A stretch of DNA of 64,000 nucleotides from Hydractinia symbiolongicarpus (GCF_029227915.1 NC_079881.1:9238001-9302000), one strand, 5' to 3'. Counted from the first letter of the stretch, positions 13,501 to 26,000 are shown. The notes: generated from the letters alone by a model not told the origin. Translations and numbers: made by a program.

Positions 13501-16500
13501 GTGCAGTTCACTTGTTTTTTTTTGTGGGTTTTTTTGGCGACAAAGAAGCAATTACGTCTTTGTTTCAAAGGTTTGGTATATATATAAATCATTTTCTTAG
13601 CCCCTTAAACTTTCGTTAATGCTTCTTTATAAAAAACTTCGGTTAACACGAACCTCGAACATAAACATTCGTTAACTCGACCCATTTTTCATTGGTAACT
13701 GTTGCTTCACCTCTTGTAAAAATCGCTTAAATTGGAGCTGTTAATCTCATGTTAGACTAAATTCGACTTAATCGGTTGACTCGAACATTTGCGAAGTCGA
13801 AATATTTTCCAATCTTCTTTGTAGTTCGGACTGTCCAGGAGATAAATGTACTGCATACTTAAAATAATTGTTTATTTTGCCATTTCTTGTTTGTTTCTTT
13901 TTGTAGCTGCTACTATACAAGACGTGTACGATCTGAAACAAGTTGATGAAAAGTTATCTGATCCGTCTTCACTGCTCTCAACGCCATTTTATGGTGTCGT
14001 TTGTGCTTGCATCAGCAGTTTCGACATCGATTGTGAGGGCAAAGATAAATTCGTCGTCACTCGTTGGTAAGAAAAATTTTCTAAAACTTCTCAAAAACAT
14101 TTTGAAGTATGAAGAAATTTGATGCTGTTATTAACACTGTAATATCTTTATACAAAGCTGGTTGCTTCTTCTCCACGTTTTTTTTCTTATAAATCTTCTT
14201 CTTATGCGATGACCAACCTTTCCTCCACGCGTCAAAGAAATGTAACGAACCAATTAGATAATTTGACATACTTAGACTCGCTTAGACACTCACTTACATT
14301 TATAAGTGAAGGCAAAATAACTAGGTAACAGAGACAAACTTAAACCGAAGGTTGGCTATAGCTAAAATAAAAAGTCACAATAGATGCAATATCCCTGCAT
14401 TTTTTTGTTTTCCGTGCATAACTTCTGTGAAAGTAAGTTCGGCTTTGATTGTAATTTAAAAAAAAACACAAAGGTTTTTTGGTAAGAATAGCGTAAGGGA
14501 CCAAAATAGATCGAACGTTCCATAAAAAAAACTTGAAATTCCAGACAAGGGAATTAATGCTTTGAGGGTTATTTCTTTGTTTTACTGTGAACCACTTTCC
14601 CATTGTCTAAAACAATAACCGAGAAACGATATTTTCTAGCCGCCACATGTTTTGTCGTCCTTTTAAACGAGTGCATATCTACAGTACGTTCTTGTTTCTT
14701 TAAAACTTCTTTTGTTTTGAAATGTGACACGATCATCCAAATCATTCCAAAACATGAGCACGTGACAAATATAAAACCAGTTATCTAAAAGAAAAAATAA
14801 TCACGTGACATGAAATCAGCCAATAGAAAAAGGTGCTTAGCATGAGATGTCTTATTCGTATTTCACCCTATAATTATTTTGCATTTATTTTAATTTTCTA
14901 TCTTTAGCTTCTGTTAGTGTAAGATGACCAGGTCTGTTTAGCGGGCTGGACAAAAATTCAACAAGAATTTTAGTGTATTTTTCTGAGAAGTGGCTAGCAC
15001 GGCTTAATGGGATGAATGTTTTTCATTGTAACCGGCTGTTTCGATATGCAATGTTAATTTCCCGACTGCGCATGCGTTGGTGCGTAATCAAACGCAACAA
15101 AATACTTGAATAGAGAAGCAGTTCATCAGGACGGGAATTTGCACACAAAATATTCATCTTAACTAGCTGGCTAGTCGCGCTAAGCAGCCCAATCATACAA
15201 AAACAATTCTTAAAGGTGGGTTTCACTTAGATGTAATTGGTCTAACCTATCTTCTCTACTTTTTGTTATTCGATTTGAACACTTATTAAGTGAAAACCCG
15301 TCTTAAAGTCGCAATAATTTTCCCAACTTGTCAAGCTTTCTAATTTCTGGACGAGAATATTTTGCACAAAAAGACAGGTTAAATACTGCTCGTCCTCACC
15401 ATAAGTCTTTTCATGTACACCTGTTTATTTCTTGCGCGCTTTTCCGTAGAGGCATTATTTGGCTTTTCTTTAATAAAATGATCATAGGTGACCCTTCTTC
15501 GGTTGGTAATGTCCTTTTTCATGTTTTTACTTATCGTTGCTGGTAGTTCTTTTTTAAAAGTAGGACTATGGTTTATGCGTCTTAAAAATGTGTTATTTAA
15601 ACGTCGAAGGTGGAGAGCCATCGTTTTTTTGTTGTTCCGGGCGTCATTGTCCACCAAACGGGTTTGCGCCATAAATATCGGTAGAATCATGATCATATAC
15701 TGAGTCCACATATTCTTGCTGACATCCAGGCTAAAGTCTTAGCATGACTAGTCTGTATTATTGTCAATTAGTAATCTGAAATAAAAACGAAAATTTTATT
15801 TTCAGTATTTTTATTAGTAAATTCCGATAAGATTTTTTAGCAATCTCGCTTTTCATTAAAATCCCAAGAATGAAATTCTTTTATATTATTGAGTGCTAAT
15901 GTCAAACGGCCACGTACCAAAATGCATCCTTCTTACCCTGGTTAACTATTTATTGCCCGCGCTATAACAAAGTGAAATCTCAAAAAAAAAAAAATTTTTG
16001 AAGTCTTTAAAGATCAATTTTACTATATCCTACGCTCCAGATCAGCTGTTTAAAACGATATAAGTCGATATGGTCAATATATAATATTAACCGACAGAAT
16101 TGGTTAGAGTTTCTTTTGACATTTCGATACAAACAACCTAGTTCATAATTTCGAATTTATAAATGTTGCATTTGTGTTTATTCTGCTTTACAAAGCAATA
16201 CAAACTATAATCCAATTTACAGTGAGATAACAAAAAGACCATCTGTAGTTTACTACACCAAACAATTTTTGCAAAAAAAAACTTATTTAAGACTAAATGC
16301 ACTTTTTTTAAAAGAATAGTTTTTTGCTTTCAAAATGACTATTCCTAACTTTTTGCGGAAAAATCCACGGGCTCCCGTCCTTTCAATTTACCCGTGGTAA
16401 CAAAGTGGATAAAAATATATCGCATTTGATATTCGTGTTTCCGTAACATCATTTTCTAACTCAGCGGGGGGTCCGCGCAGAGACAGACAGACTGAATACG

Positions 16501-19077
16501 GCTATTATTATAGAGATAATTACTATACTTAAGATTTAAAATCTGAGAATGCACACTGGTGTAAAAATGACACCAAGGGTACTGTTGTTTATGCAGTCTA
16601 GACAAATAGACAAAAAGCTTGTGTAGAAAACAAATAATACAATTATTATTATCAGCTCAATATTTTGACAAAACTGAGCAAAAATATGCTTGTAAGCATT
16701 ACGCTCATATAACAACATACCCACACCCAGGGCGCATCACACACGTAATAACGCTAAAGGCGCAAAATATGTACACATCTAGGAACTAGCTTTATCTGAA
16801 ATTAAATACAATAACATTTAAAACTACAGTTAGCTCCCGGTAACTCAAACACCAGATAACTCGAACTTTCATTATCTTGAACCATGTTCTTTGGTCCCTT
16901 GAACTTTTGTTAATACTCCGGTTAACTCGAACCTCGGATAACTCGAACCTCGGATAACTCGTCTACTCTAAGACTAACTCTTCGGATAATTCGAACTTTT
17001 TACTCGAGAAAAGAAAGTTGAAGACTAGATAAATTTTGGGTTTTTTTAGGTTTCCTGATGTAATATAAATAGTAATGTTGTCTGTCAAAGAAATTACAGG
17101 TACTTACATGCCTTTTTTATCTCCAAGATTGCTATTTTGAAAAATCTCTTTAACTCAAGCTATAACCTTATTTTAGACTAAATTCGGCTTAGCAGGGGCT
17201 TCTTTTAACTCGAAAATTCGTTAATTCGAACTATTTTCCTCAACTCCTTGGAAGGTTCGAATTACCGGGAGATAACTGTATTTCCATTAACAATCCATGA
17301 AATAAAGCAACCAGTCTACCCTGTAAATCTTCCCTGTTTAAAGAAATGTAAAAATGTAAAAATATACATATATATATTTATTTGACTTCTGTCGTTGTTT
17401 TTACAAAGATTTGTTTATACCATCATACTTGTGTCCAGTCTCTTTGCGTCGGATAACACGCGACTTCTTAATAGAACACTAGGAACTAATAAATTTATAA
17501 ACATTTAAGAAAATTTCGAAATGAAAAGCAAATCTTTTCATAATATATTATTTATCACTATATTTATTTTTCTGTTTTATTTCCATATTATTTTCTCTGT
17601 ATTTATTTTAATAGAGGTTAGCATAGTTTAAATTTATAGGTCTTTTTAAAAGTCGCCGCATCTCCTCATTCCAATTACAGTAAAAACACATCAAATTTGC
17701 GGAAAATTGTATTGGGAATTCGGGGTTTTTTGAAGCCCTAATTGTTGTTTTTGATGGAAGCGAAGCGTTTCTACAAACCTCGATTCTGCACAATGTAAAC
17801 TGCCACCCACCTCCGACCCCTTACTCCTCCGCCTCGCCTCGCCCAACTTGATGATGATGATGATGATTTTAAATTTCTTTTCATTTCATATAAATTTTTA
17901 TTACTCTCCACTTTTTCAAGCTGAAAATTATTTTTGGAATTATCGTGAAAGTGAGATCCTATAAACGTTACAATTTATCTTGTTTTCAGCACATCTTGCA
18001 AGCGGCGCACTGACTTTAACAACAACCAGTGTAACGATGACGCCAACCTATGTACAAATAGTGAGTGCGTGGGTAAGCAAGCCAATTCTACATCCAGATC
18101 TTTTGAGATCCGTCTCTCGTTAAGCGACTGTACCCATGGTTTGGATGGATTTATAATGACGCGCGATGTGGCTCAAAAAGCACTCGGCTGTGACGTAGGT
18201 TAAATTTATTGTTCTTTGTAAACATTCAGTTTGTTTAACAATTTTAATCATCAAAGCCTATGGTGTAAATCTTGATTAAAGTGTTATGGGTAAGTGAGGC
18301 AACATATGGATTGCCTCGTTAATTTTAACCGTTATTTTTAAAAATTAATACTAATGATTTTTCTTTCGTGAATTTAATTTTTGTAAATATTTTACTTGCA
18401 GGTTGAAACCTTTGTTCAACTCACGGAAAAAGAGAAAACTGAATTAAAATGGAAATTTCTTCTGGAAAGATATCGATTTTGCTTCAAGGTTAGATTCCTT
18501 CCTATATTCATAAAAATCTAGCCACTTTTCTTTAGTAAAATATTAATAGTTAATTCTCCTTAATAGAATACTGCTAATTACTTCTCCTTAATAAAACAAC
18601 AGGTTAATTCTCCATAATAAAATATATGATTGACGAACTAAAAAACAGAAAAATACAGCTAAAAATGTTAGGAAAAAAATTCGGAGTATATTTGTTTTGG
18701 GCCAATACGGGGAAAAAGCAGATTTCAAGTGACAAATTTCTAAATGGGTAATAAGCTAACATAAGATCATGGCGCCCAACGTTCAAAATTAAAATTCAGT
18801 TAGTGATTTTTATTAACTAGGGTAGTTTTTAGTCAGAACGTTTCTTGCAAAATAAAGTGTTTAGTCACCCTCGCACTCTTGACTGTGAACAGATAACGAA
18901 CCTGAATAACACAATTTTAAATATTGAATATGAGACAGCTTTCGTGAAAGACCTGCATTAAACATTGAATTTTATTTGTAGGGTGTACCGGCGGGACAGA
19001 ACCGTAAGAATCCAAGCCTGTCTATTCTTTCAATGGACCAAATTAACGTGACCGAATTGTTACAGCATGAAAGATGA
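7558..19077 (+). CDS. MEIOB: MEIOB-like meiotic OB-fold protein, 13 coding exons, complete
   Basis: Exons: 7558-7656, 7807-7864, 8528-8659, 9446-9521, 10221-10413, 11666-11766, 12046-12098, 12240-12335, 12747-12839, 13907-14066, 17990-18194, 18402-18488, 18982-19077. All joins have GT/AG sites and matching phases, and the total is 1449 nt (482 aa), close to vertebrate MEIOB. Recognisable pieces: NVIIGLVIAKYESRSFPDKK, then RDTAVDFINVVCWG near residue 66 (first OB region), REVKLFDDT near 205, WTLKETVLFISDVKVSFEEF, and four cysteines C354, C357, C368, C375 that fit a zinc site in the third OB fold. It ends with an ELKWKFLLERY segment typical of the family. MEIOB works with SPATA22 and RPA on single-stranded DNA during meiotic recombination. 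Intron 10 (3.9 kb) holds transposon remnants. The start ATG is the first in frame before the conserved N-terminal segment. Confidence 0.9.
9180..9213. repeat. Perfect hairpin in MEIOB intron 3
   Basis: GTTGGTGAGGTTAA and its exact reverse complement TTAACCTCACCAAC are separated by six bases. AT-rich (TTA)-like sequence follows. It may be the joined ends of a decayed inverted-repeat element. Confidence 0.8.
13560..13836. repeat. Decayed relative of the CAGTTA... TIR element
   Basis: This block in MEIOB intron 9 shares the AACTCGAA/GTTAACTCG-rich interior and the AGACTAAATTCG(G/A)CTTA phrase with the better-preserved element at 16827-17278. It also shares a decayed 3' end (CAGGAGATAAATGTA). 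The 5' terminal repeat is not recognisable. Confidence 0.55.
16365..16530 (+). repeat. Single unit of the CCGTGG..CCACGG dispersed repeat family
   Basis: Contains AAAAATCCACGGGCTCCCGTCC, a ATTTACCCGT(G/C)G stretch, GTGGATAAAAATATATCGCA, GTGTTTCCGTAACATCATTT, CAGCGGGGGGTCCGCGCAGA, ACAGACAGAC and GGCTATTATTATAGAG in order. This order matches the tandem units at 56.05-56.86 kb almost exactly. It lies in MEIOB intron 10. Confidence 0.8.
16827..17278. mobile_element. Non-autonomous Tc1/mariner or pogo-like element with TIRs
   Basis: The left end CAGTTAGCTCCCGGTAACTC and the right end, read in reverse complement CAGTTATCTCCCGGTAATTC, form terminal inverted repeats. A TA dinucleotide flanks both sides (16825-16826 and 17279-17280), the target duplication typical of Tc1/mariner/pogo elements. 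The interior has repeated AACTCGAAC motifs and no transposase frame. About 450 bp, inside MEIOB intron 10. Confidence 0.75.
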
Positions 19078-19308
19078 AGAGGCAGTTTATTTGGATATTG
19101 AAGATTTCACGTTGTGTTTGTTGCAAAGTTATTAAATCTGGAAGTTTTGGGTTTCAAGTTTTTGTGCGCTCATGATGTAAAACAAAAATATTTACGAGAG
19201 CTTTTTTGGGGGTTTTAGCGCAAATTTGCGCGCTATGACACGTGAATATGCTTTACGCGTGTATAGTTAAGTACGATTCCGTGCGTGGTAATTTTGGGCA
19301 CAAATGAA

Positions 19309-19314
19309 AATAAA
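19309..19314 (+). terminator. Candidate polyadenylation signal of MEIOB
   Basis: AATAAA about 230 bases after the MEIOB stop codon, shortly before the TTA microsatellite. Plausible by position only. Confidence 0.35.
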
Positions 19315-19391
19315 ACGTATATTTTTGAATAATTTACATTTCAAAAATTGTTTTCGAAACTTTTTATTTCCGCAAACTTATTCACGCGTAA

Positions 19392-19437
19392 TAACTGCAC
19401 GAATTTTTGCATAAATTACAGAAATTACGACAATCTA

Positions 19438-19518
<81 letters not shown>

Positions 19519-19519
19519 A
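19392..19519. repeat. TAACTGCACGAATTTTTGCA sequence joined to (TTA)n
   Basis: A unique-looking sequence of about 45 bases (19392-19436) runs directly into about 27 copies of TTA. The same sequence, same orientation and also followed by TTA units, occurs at 23801-23870. The two copies bracket the anoctamin block as direct repeats. Confidence 0.9.
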
Positions 19520-21904
19520 AACATGTTTATTGTAAACAAATGTGTTGGCTTATAACGTAATAAATATATATTTATTTAACGTTCTAAAATTTCGTGGTTT
19601 TCGTTTACGCCCAATTTTATTTCATTTCAATGCGTTCAATGTCGTTGTGCCAATTTTTAAAGTCTTACCCTTTCGCACTCACTTTAAGCTCCCACACTCT
19701 TTCCCGTAAAAATAAATTTCCTTCCTACGCCACTGGTTTATAATTTGGTCTTTTTTTGATTTTGTGCTTTTTTCTGTATCTTTCTAATTCGAATATTATC
19801 AGAGGGAGAGTATAGTTAATGGGCAGTCACTCTTTATTGATCAAAATGAAAAAACATAAATCGTGTAAAAGCTGGGTGACATAAAATACAGTGAGTAAAA
19901 AAGTTTGATCGGCCAAAATTTGGTCACTTTTCAAGAAAGAAGCTTAAAGAGCAAATTAAAACCATTGTTGTCTATGTACAGGTTGCTGCAGTGTTCTTTG
20001 ATGGAATTTAAATTATAAAATCAGCCGTTCCCCTTTAACCTGGTCCCCAGGGTTTTTGCCGGCCGTCAAGTAAGCGTTAGCGGCCCTAGGTAGGGACGAG
20101 GATGGTTCCCCTTTGTCATTTTCGCTTAAATTATAACAACAGTGCATTATTTCTCGAATTGGACGATAATTTTAATTTCTTTGAACCTTGCTTAAAATTG
20201 ACCACACCCTTGACCACACCCTGACATTGCTTTCATCTTTCCCCGTAAATTACCAATTTGCACGGAGTTAGTATAATAAAGCTGAGTGCCGAGGGGCGAG
20301 AAAATGGTACAGTGATATTTACAAAAGCGATATTTACAAAAATTGGTCAAAGATTAGATCTGCTTGTGTGGCACTCAGGCCTGGATCCCTGTGTGTGTGA
20401 AGCACAGAGTGATTTTTGGACACATCCAGAACAATACAACGGAGGAGGGAGGGAGTGTTTAGACCGTTCAGTTCATGGGAACGATTTTGTCAAGCACTGG
20501 CTAAAAGAAGACAACGAAGTATTGTTGATATTCTCCCGTGAGTATTTTCTCTCATTTAAAATTTATTTCGTACAAAAATAGTCATTTATTTAATCTATCA
20601 CTAAGCACATGCTGGAAATGATAAAAGTTGCCCAGCAACAGCCGCTTCAATTTACTTTTGTGGTTAACTATTCCATTTTCTTCATAAATGTTTTACAACG
20701 TGACGAAGAAGCTATCAATATTGAAAAGGCTGAAATGACAACTGACAAACACAACTAAACTAATCTCATATTTATAACACTACAAAAACATACCCAACGA
20801 AGGAGGGCTTATTGCCAAACAAAAATAGAAGAATACACTATGTCACTGAAAAATACACTATGTCACTGAAGAATAAAAAAAATACCGAGTCTTACTCTCG
20901 AAACAAGGCGTGCGAAAATGTTAATCATATTCTCGATTTGCGGTGTATATAAAAAAGATGGACAACCTTGAATATCAGAGACAAACGAATATATTTGCAG
21001 GTTTACAGACACTGGAGACGAAGTTGACATAAAAGTAGTGATAAATAAATAAAGCAAATAAGAAAGGTGTAGCAAAACATTAAAAATGTGTAAAAAAAGT
21101 TCAGAGACAAAAATTAATTTATATACATTCTTAATTCACGAAAACACGTACAAATTTTTTAAAAGAAATAACTCAAAAAACATTAAATCGTGCCGCTAAA
21201 AACGCTCATTCTAAACTCCAACCGAGTCAACCGGTCCATCGTCCGGTTCACGATGCGTGTGAGTTTTCTCCACATCTGGTCTTGGCTTTCGCTTTCCAGA
21301 TTTCTCTTTGTGGTTTTTCTCTGCTTCTGATGCGATGAAATTTTCACGCTTCACTTTCAATTCCAAGGCTGCAAGAAAAAGTTACGGTGGACGTTTAAAA
21401 ATATGATTACAAGACAGAGCTAGCCCTGCAAGCGAAAAAGCTAAACGAGGTTCATACACATACCAGACATGTTAGCACAGCACACAGCTTTATTTGCGAC
21501 TGACAACAATACAGAATCAACATGGCGCATATCGTAAAAGTTTCCACAAACTTCATACCCAGTGTTTTACTGAAGGAAGTGGGCTATTCAATTTCCCAGG
21601 TTGATACTTGAACGTTTATTAGAATCTCCACAAGTTTTTCACTCAGCCGTTTATTCAAAGAGATTTTTCAAGCAGGCGTTTATTAAATTTCCTAGGCTTT
21701 TGTTCAGGCGTTTATTCTACGCACTGCTTATTTAGTCTGGGCGTTACATGACAACTAAAATATGCAGTTAAAATTACGTAAACACGATGCGAATAAAAAA
21801 ATCTCACTTTTCGGCACATCTGGAATGAGGTACGCCACAACAAACGTGACAGCCAACACGAAAGCCTGGAATGCTATGATAAAAGACAATCGCGCAGCAA
21901 GAAT
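19520..21904. repeat. Segmental duplication, copy 1 (partner at 61.6-64.0 kb)
   Basis: From just after the TTA tract this sequence matches 61622-64000 nearly base for base. I see only scattered substitutions and a few small indels, for example near 20320 and 20431. It includes the anoctamin 3' end and about 1.7 kb of downstream non-coding sequence. The match runs to the edge of the window, so the full size is unknown. Confidence 0.95.
20036..20110. repeat. Short inverted-repeat remnant in the duplicated block
   Basis: CCTGGTCCCCAGGG is followed by GCCGGCCGTCAAGTAAGCG, TTAGCGGCCC and TAGGGACGAGG. The ends are imperfect inverse copies. The GGGACGAGG phrase resembles ends of widespread cnidarian inverted-repeat elements as I remember them. 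The assignment is tentative. Confidence 0.35.
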
Positions 21905-23797
21905 GATCCAGTAGTCCTTGCTTCTCCTGTACGGAGAAGTATCTTCGCGAAACCCGGGGTATCTAAACAAAGTGAAGATATGGTTAAAGTTTAGCCTGTA
22001 CATATCTGGAACCATACTATGGTTAGTCTGCTTGACTGAATATTGTTTTCAACCGGAAGATTAAAAGGAACTGGCTGCTTTATAACGCTGTTACGTGCCG
22101 GTGAAGCCTCATCCAGTATCCAACATTGTTGCGCATGCTTTTCCCCATAGATGTTATAATTAAAATTACCTGCAATAGTCTTGTATTGCATAGCCATTTA
22201 AAGTAGCATTATCAGGGCGAGATGCGTTTTTAAAATCAGATACTTTGAAGTAAGACAAGGTGAAGTTAGTAAAGCCATGCAAATCGTTTGTTTCTGAGAA
22301 GTAGTATTTGTAAGCCAGCCGAGGTATCAATTCGGATGTGAATGCAAGTACGAATGCATTCACGATGGTGGAGAACTAAAAAAGAAAGAAGAAGAGTGTA
22401 CCAAGACAAAAAGAGGGAAGAGTGTAAAAATCTATTTTTAGAGAGAAAACGTTGCGCGGGAAGAAATTTTCGCGGTAATTTAACCTCATTTTCCGTAAGA
22501 GTTTCTTCCGTAAAACACACAAAATCAGCGAAACGAAAATTTGTTTTAAGTAAAATTCATAAATTTATGACGTAACAGCTAAAAGGAAGAAGGTTTTGAG
22601 GGACATATTTTTTTATTTTAAAGTTAACGTGAAAGTCAAAATATCTATTGCTTCAAAATGACAAGTTGGTGAATTTACATTAAATTAAAGATATTACTGC
22701 ATAGCTAGGAAAAATGTACCAGAATAAGAAATTTAGCGAAATTTTGAGTTCCTAATAAAAAATATAAAACACCTATGCGATTTCAATTTTTTGTAGAATT
22801 TTTAATTAAATAACGTTATACCATTCACGATTAAAAACAAGTCTTACTGTGGTCAGCGTTGCTAGGATACCGTACCAGGCACCGATATCTTCAGCACGTT
22901 CGGCAGCAGGCCTTCTAAAGTTGTGAATGAAGTTCACACCATCCAAACGAATTTCGACCAAATTGTTAGCCAGGGCGAAAAAGGGTGCGAGCGGAAACGC
23001 AGCCACAAACATCGTAACAAAACCGTATTGAAGAACTGAAAAAAAAATTATCAATGTTTCTTGACTTGAGGATGAGATGAAAGTCCTTTTAACTACTAAG
23101 TCGCAAAATATTGATAAATTAAAAAAACAAAATAACTGATAGATTAATAGAAATCATGCTACAAAAAAATTTTGAAGGTACAGAACTGACTGCAAAACTC
23201 CTTTGATGCTGACAAACATTCAGGCGGAACTTAAAAAGAATGTTTTCAATAAACAAAGACGTGTAGTTGTACAACAAAGTACGATCTAGTAAGAGTATAC
23301 ATTTTACAAGGAAATTTAAGAGAAATTATTCACTATACTAATTTCGTATAAAATTACCAGGCTTCATGCACATCGCAGTCTGACCACTTTACTAGACTTG
23401 CTCCAATTCCATAAGTTTTTAAATTATAAATAAATTAGCATTCAACTGTTTACTTGCAGCATTAAAAGTTAATATTTACACGTAATTTGTTTACCTATTT
23501 CAAGATACTGCCAGAACAGCGAGAATTTCGTTTGCATTTCACATTCGAAATCTGTCACCCACTGTGGTTCATCAGCAGCAGAGTAAGCTTGTGTCTTGCG
23601 GTTCTTCCAGTCTCGGAATTTGTTTTTCAAGTAACTGAAAAGGAAAGCAAATTAGCAATGCAGTTAAGACATAATATAATCTATCTCCATTTGAACGTTT
23701 TAAAACAGAAAATGCGTCACTGTTTAGAAACTTACGGGACGACAATTTCCATGATATTGCCGATGATTTGTTGGCCGACCATAATGATTATAATGAT
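21211..23797 (-). CDS. Anoctamin (TMEM16) C-terminal half, six exons; 5' end missing
   Basis: Exons on the minus strand: about 23797-23736, 23634-23495, 23035-22848, 22375-22170, 21962-21808, 21368-21211 (stop). All junctions are GT/AG and the phases agree. Order of signature pieces: VGQQIIGNIMEIVVP, VLQYGFVTMFVAAFPLAPFF, LANNLVEIRLDGVNF, RRPAAERAEDIGAWYGIL, NAFVLAFTSELIPRLAYKYY, then a membrane helix (SFIIAFQAFVLAVTFVVAYL) ending in IPDVPK. This is the classical anoctamin C-terminal half with the calcium-binding helices region; the tail is Lys/Glu/Asp-rich. Anoctamins are calcium-activated chloride channels or phospholipid scramblases. The subtype is not resolvable. The first visible exon is cut at about 23797, exactly where the repeat at 23801 starts, so the N-terminal half is absent here. 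It may be a truncated duplicate rather than a working gene. Confidence 0.9.
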
Positions 23798-23800
23798 TAT

Positions 23801-23870
23801 TAACTGCACGAATTTTTGCATAAATTACAGAAATTACGTCAATTTAATTATTATTATTATTATTATTATA
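23801..23870. repeat. Second copy of the TAACTGCACG... (TTA)n sequence
   Basis: Matches 19392-19440 (one or two substitutions), followed by a shorter TTA run. It abuts the broken 5' side of the anoctamin gene. Read on the minus strand, the junction offers a CAG followed by an open frame of isoleucine codons leading into the anoctamin exon, so an artificial splice acceptor is conceivable. Confidence 0.85.
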
Positions 23871-24950
23871 AAATGCACCATCGGGCTGTTTTGTTACAAA
23901 TCGTGCGATAATTAAATTTGTCGCTAGCTGCCTCACGCGTCGGTTTTTTTTGTCATTGTTTACTTTTTTTTGTAGTATTTTGTTCTTCTCAGTAATTTTA
24001 ATTGTATTTGTCATTTATTTTTCTCTCGAATTGGGGATTAGCTGAAAAATTCAAGAAAATTTCACCCAAAACATGCCACTTTTTTACATGACTATTTTTA
24101 CGTTTTGACAAAATTTTTGCTAAAAATCTTTTTGTATCATAACAGTAGTGTAAAAAACCTCCTTAGCTGTCACTTTTAAAGGTGTTTCCACCCAACCGGT
24201 GTCAAGAAATTTCCACTGTCACGTATTATTCTGAAATAATAATTAGTGGTTATCATAATTAGTGGTAATATTAGGTGGTAGTAGAACGCAACCGAAATTT
24301 AAGAATTCTCAAACTCAAAGCGTTTTTAATAGTGATTTAAGCTTTGTTGAAACAGCTGAGAGGTTAAATGGGAGGAATTACTATAGATATTATAAGATAG
24401 AGCAACCTAAAGCTATATGACATGTGATATGTCTATGAAGCTCAATAACCGATGAGATGAGCTGAAAAGGCGGTTCAGAAAGACATAATAGCGGTCGTTC
24501 CAATCTTTCTTAAGTAATCACTATTACTTATTGCAACTTCATGGTTAAATAAACTTCATTTCGGTAACTTAATGACGTTAGTATTAGCATAGACTCCCAA
24601 AATCTTTAAATTATGGAAATGTGTTTAACAAACCCTGTTTTGAGAGCATCAAAACAATGTATGTGTTTACTTTTGTACTTGTTTACGGATTCACAGGAAC
24701 GCATCCTGGGATAACACGAGACAAAATTAAAGATTTTTGATTGAAAAAGGGCTTAAAACTGTTTTATCAAAGTATTCGTGGATTGTAACGACAATATGGT
24801 AAAGTTATGGATTTGCTTACTAATAAAAAATTTCGACGTATTTACTTTGTCAGTACCTTTCTCGAATGAAACAGTATAACCGATCTCAACATTATTTTGT
24901 TTCAAAACGACAGTAGAAATGTACATCAGAAACGGAATAAATTTTATAGT
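23871..24950. other. No supported gene
   Basis: AT-rich intergenic sequence between the anoctamin block and a dead LINE. I found no exon or ordered repeat here. Confidence 0.4.
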
Positions 24951-26000
24951 CAGGCATGTCTTCAGGACAATTAAGGCAATCTACCAAGAAAATCAAAATC
25001 TTTTACTTCTTGTATCATTTGCAAGCCTCCGAATTCTTCTGAACATCTATTAAAAACTTTTTAACAACTATCTCACCTTAAATGATAATTGTTAAAAAGG
25101 AAGATATTGACGAAACCACGATGTTCGTGAATATATCACTGATTATCTACAAAATAGTGATCATCTAAGAATGAAAGACAATTTTGAAATCAAAGACTTT
25201 AAACAATTATTAAAATACGCGTTTATTCAACAACCAAAACACTGATTGATATTGTTTTAACCAACAATGTAACTAGCATCGGTAGTAACATAAATGCCAA
25301 TTGAAACTTTTTAATTCAACCTCGACGTTCACAACCTTGAATTATCTAAAAAATGTTTTAGCAGATGTGTTCAATCAACACGCTCTTTTTTCCTTTTTCC
25401 TTTAAAGAGATGTGTCAAGAAGAACACATGACCTTGCCTAGACAAAGATGTAAAACGAAAATGAAAACCCGAGATCAGCTCATGTACACGGACCGTAAAT
25501 CAAATAAACTGTCGGAACTGGATGCCTACACACGACAACAAAACTTTAATAGAAATGAGTTGAAAAGATCAGAAAGAAAACGCATATAACTTCGTTCATT
25601 TCTAGAAAACAGGGGATTTTTCGGACACAGCTCAGAACTAGCAATCAACCAACAACGTTTACTATTGACATCTCAGTGATACAGATTTCTGTAAATATTT
25701 TACAAAATTTTGGAGTTGATTGAAGCGTATATCATTCACCCTCACGAACTTACATAACGAAACAAAAAACACTGAAAATCTAGTCCACAGCGACAGACTT
25801 TATATTTTAGACAGTCGATAAGACTGGAGTGAAAAGTCATCGAAAGGAACTCAAACTTAAATGGGCTACAGGGTTAGACAACATTTCCAGGTGCTTTCTA
25901 AAGGTTGCTTTAGGCGTCATTGCGAAGCCATCAGTGTACGTCATAACGATATCACTGGTTTCAGACGATTTCTAATTAGCACGAATTTTTTCTGATACTA
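24950..26000 (+). mobile_element. Degraded non-LTR retrotransposon (LINE), endonuclease to RT start
   Basis: Broken plus-strand frames carry landmarks in the expected order: CKPPNSSEHLLKTF near 25020 (the endonuclease YRPP segment), LIDIVLTNN at 25251-25277 (the T-x-IDxIxTN motif), then a region of arginine/lysine-rich codons after 25365 (CKTKMKTRDQ) like the linker between endonuclease and reverse transcriptase, and ATGLDNISRCFLKVA near 25865 (RT motif 1, TGxDxI). Many stops and frameshifts separate them, so the element is dead. Family looks CR1/L2/RTE-like but is not resolved. Confidence 0.75.

Noticed and set aside
20258-20581. 107-codon frame in the duplicated block
   Set aside because: In the second copy (62.36-62.69 kb) the same sequence carries indels that break the frame, and no family is recognised.
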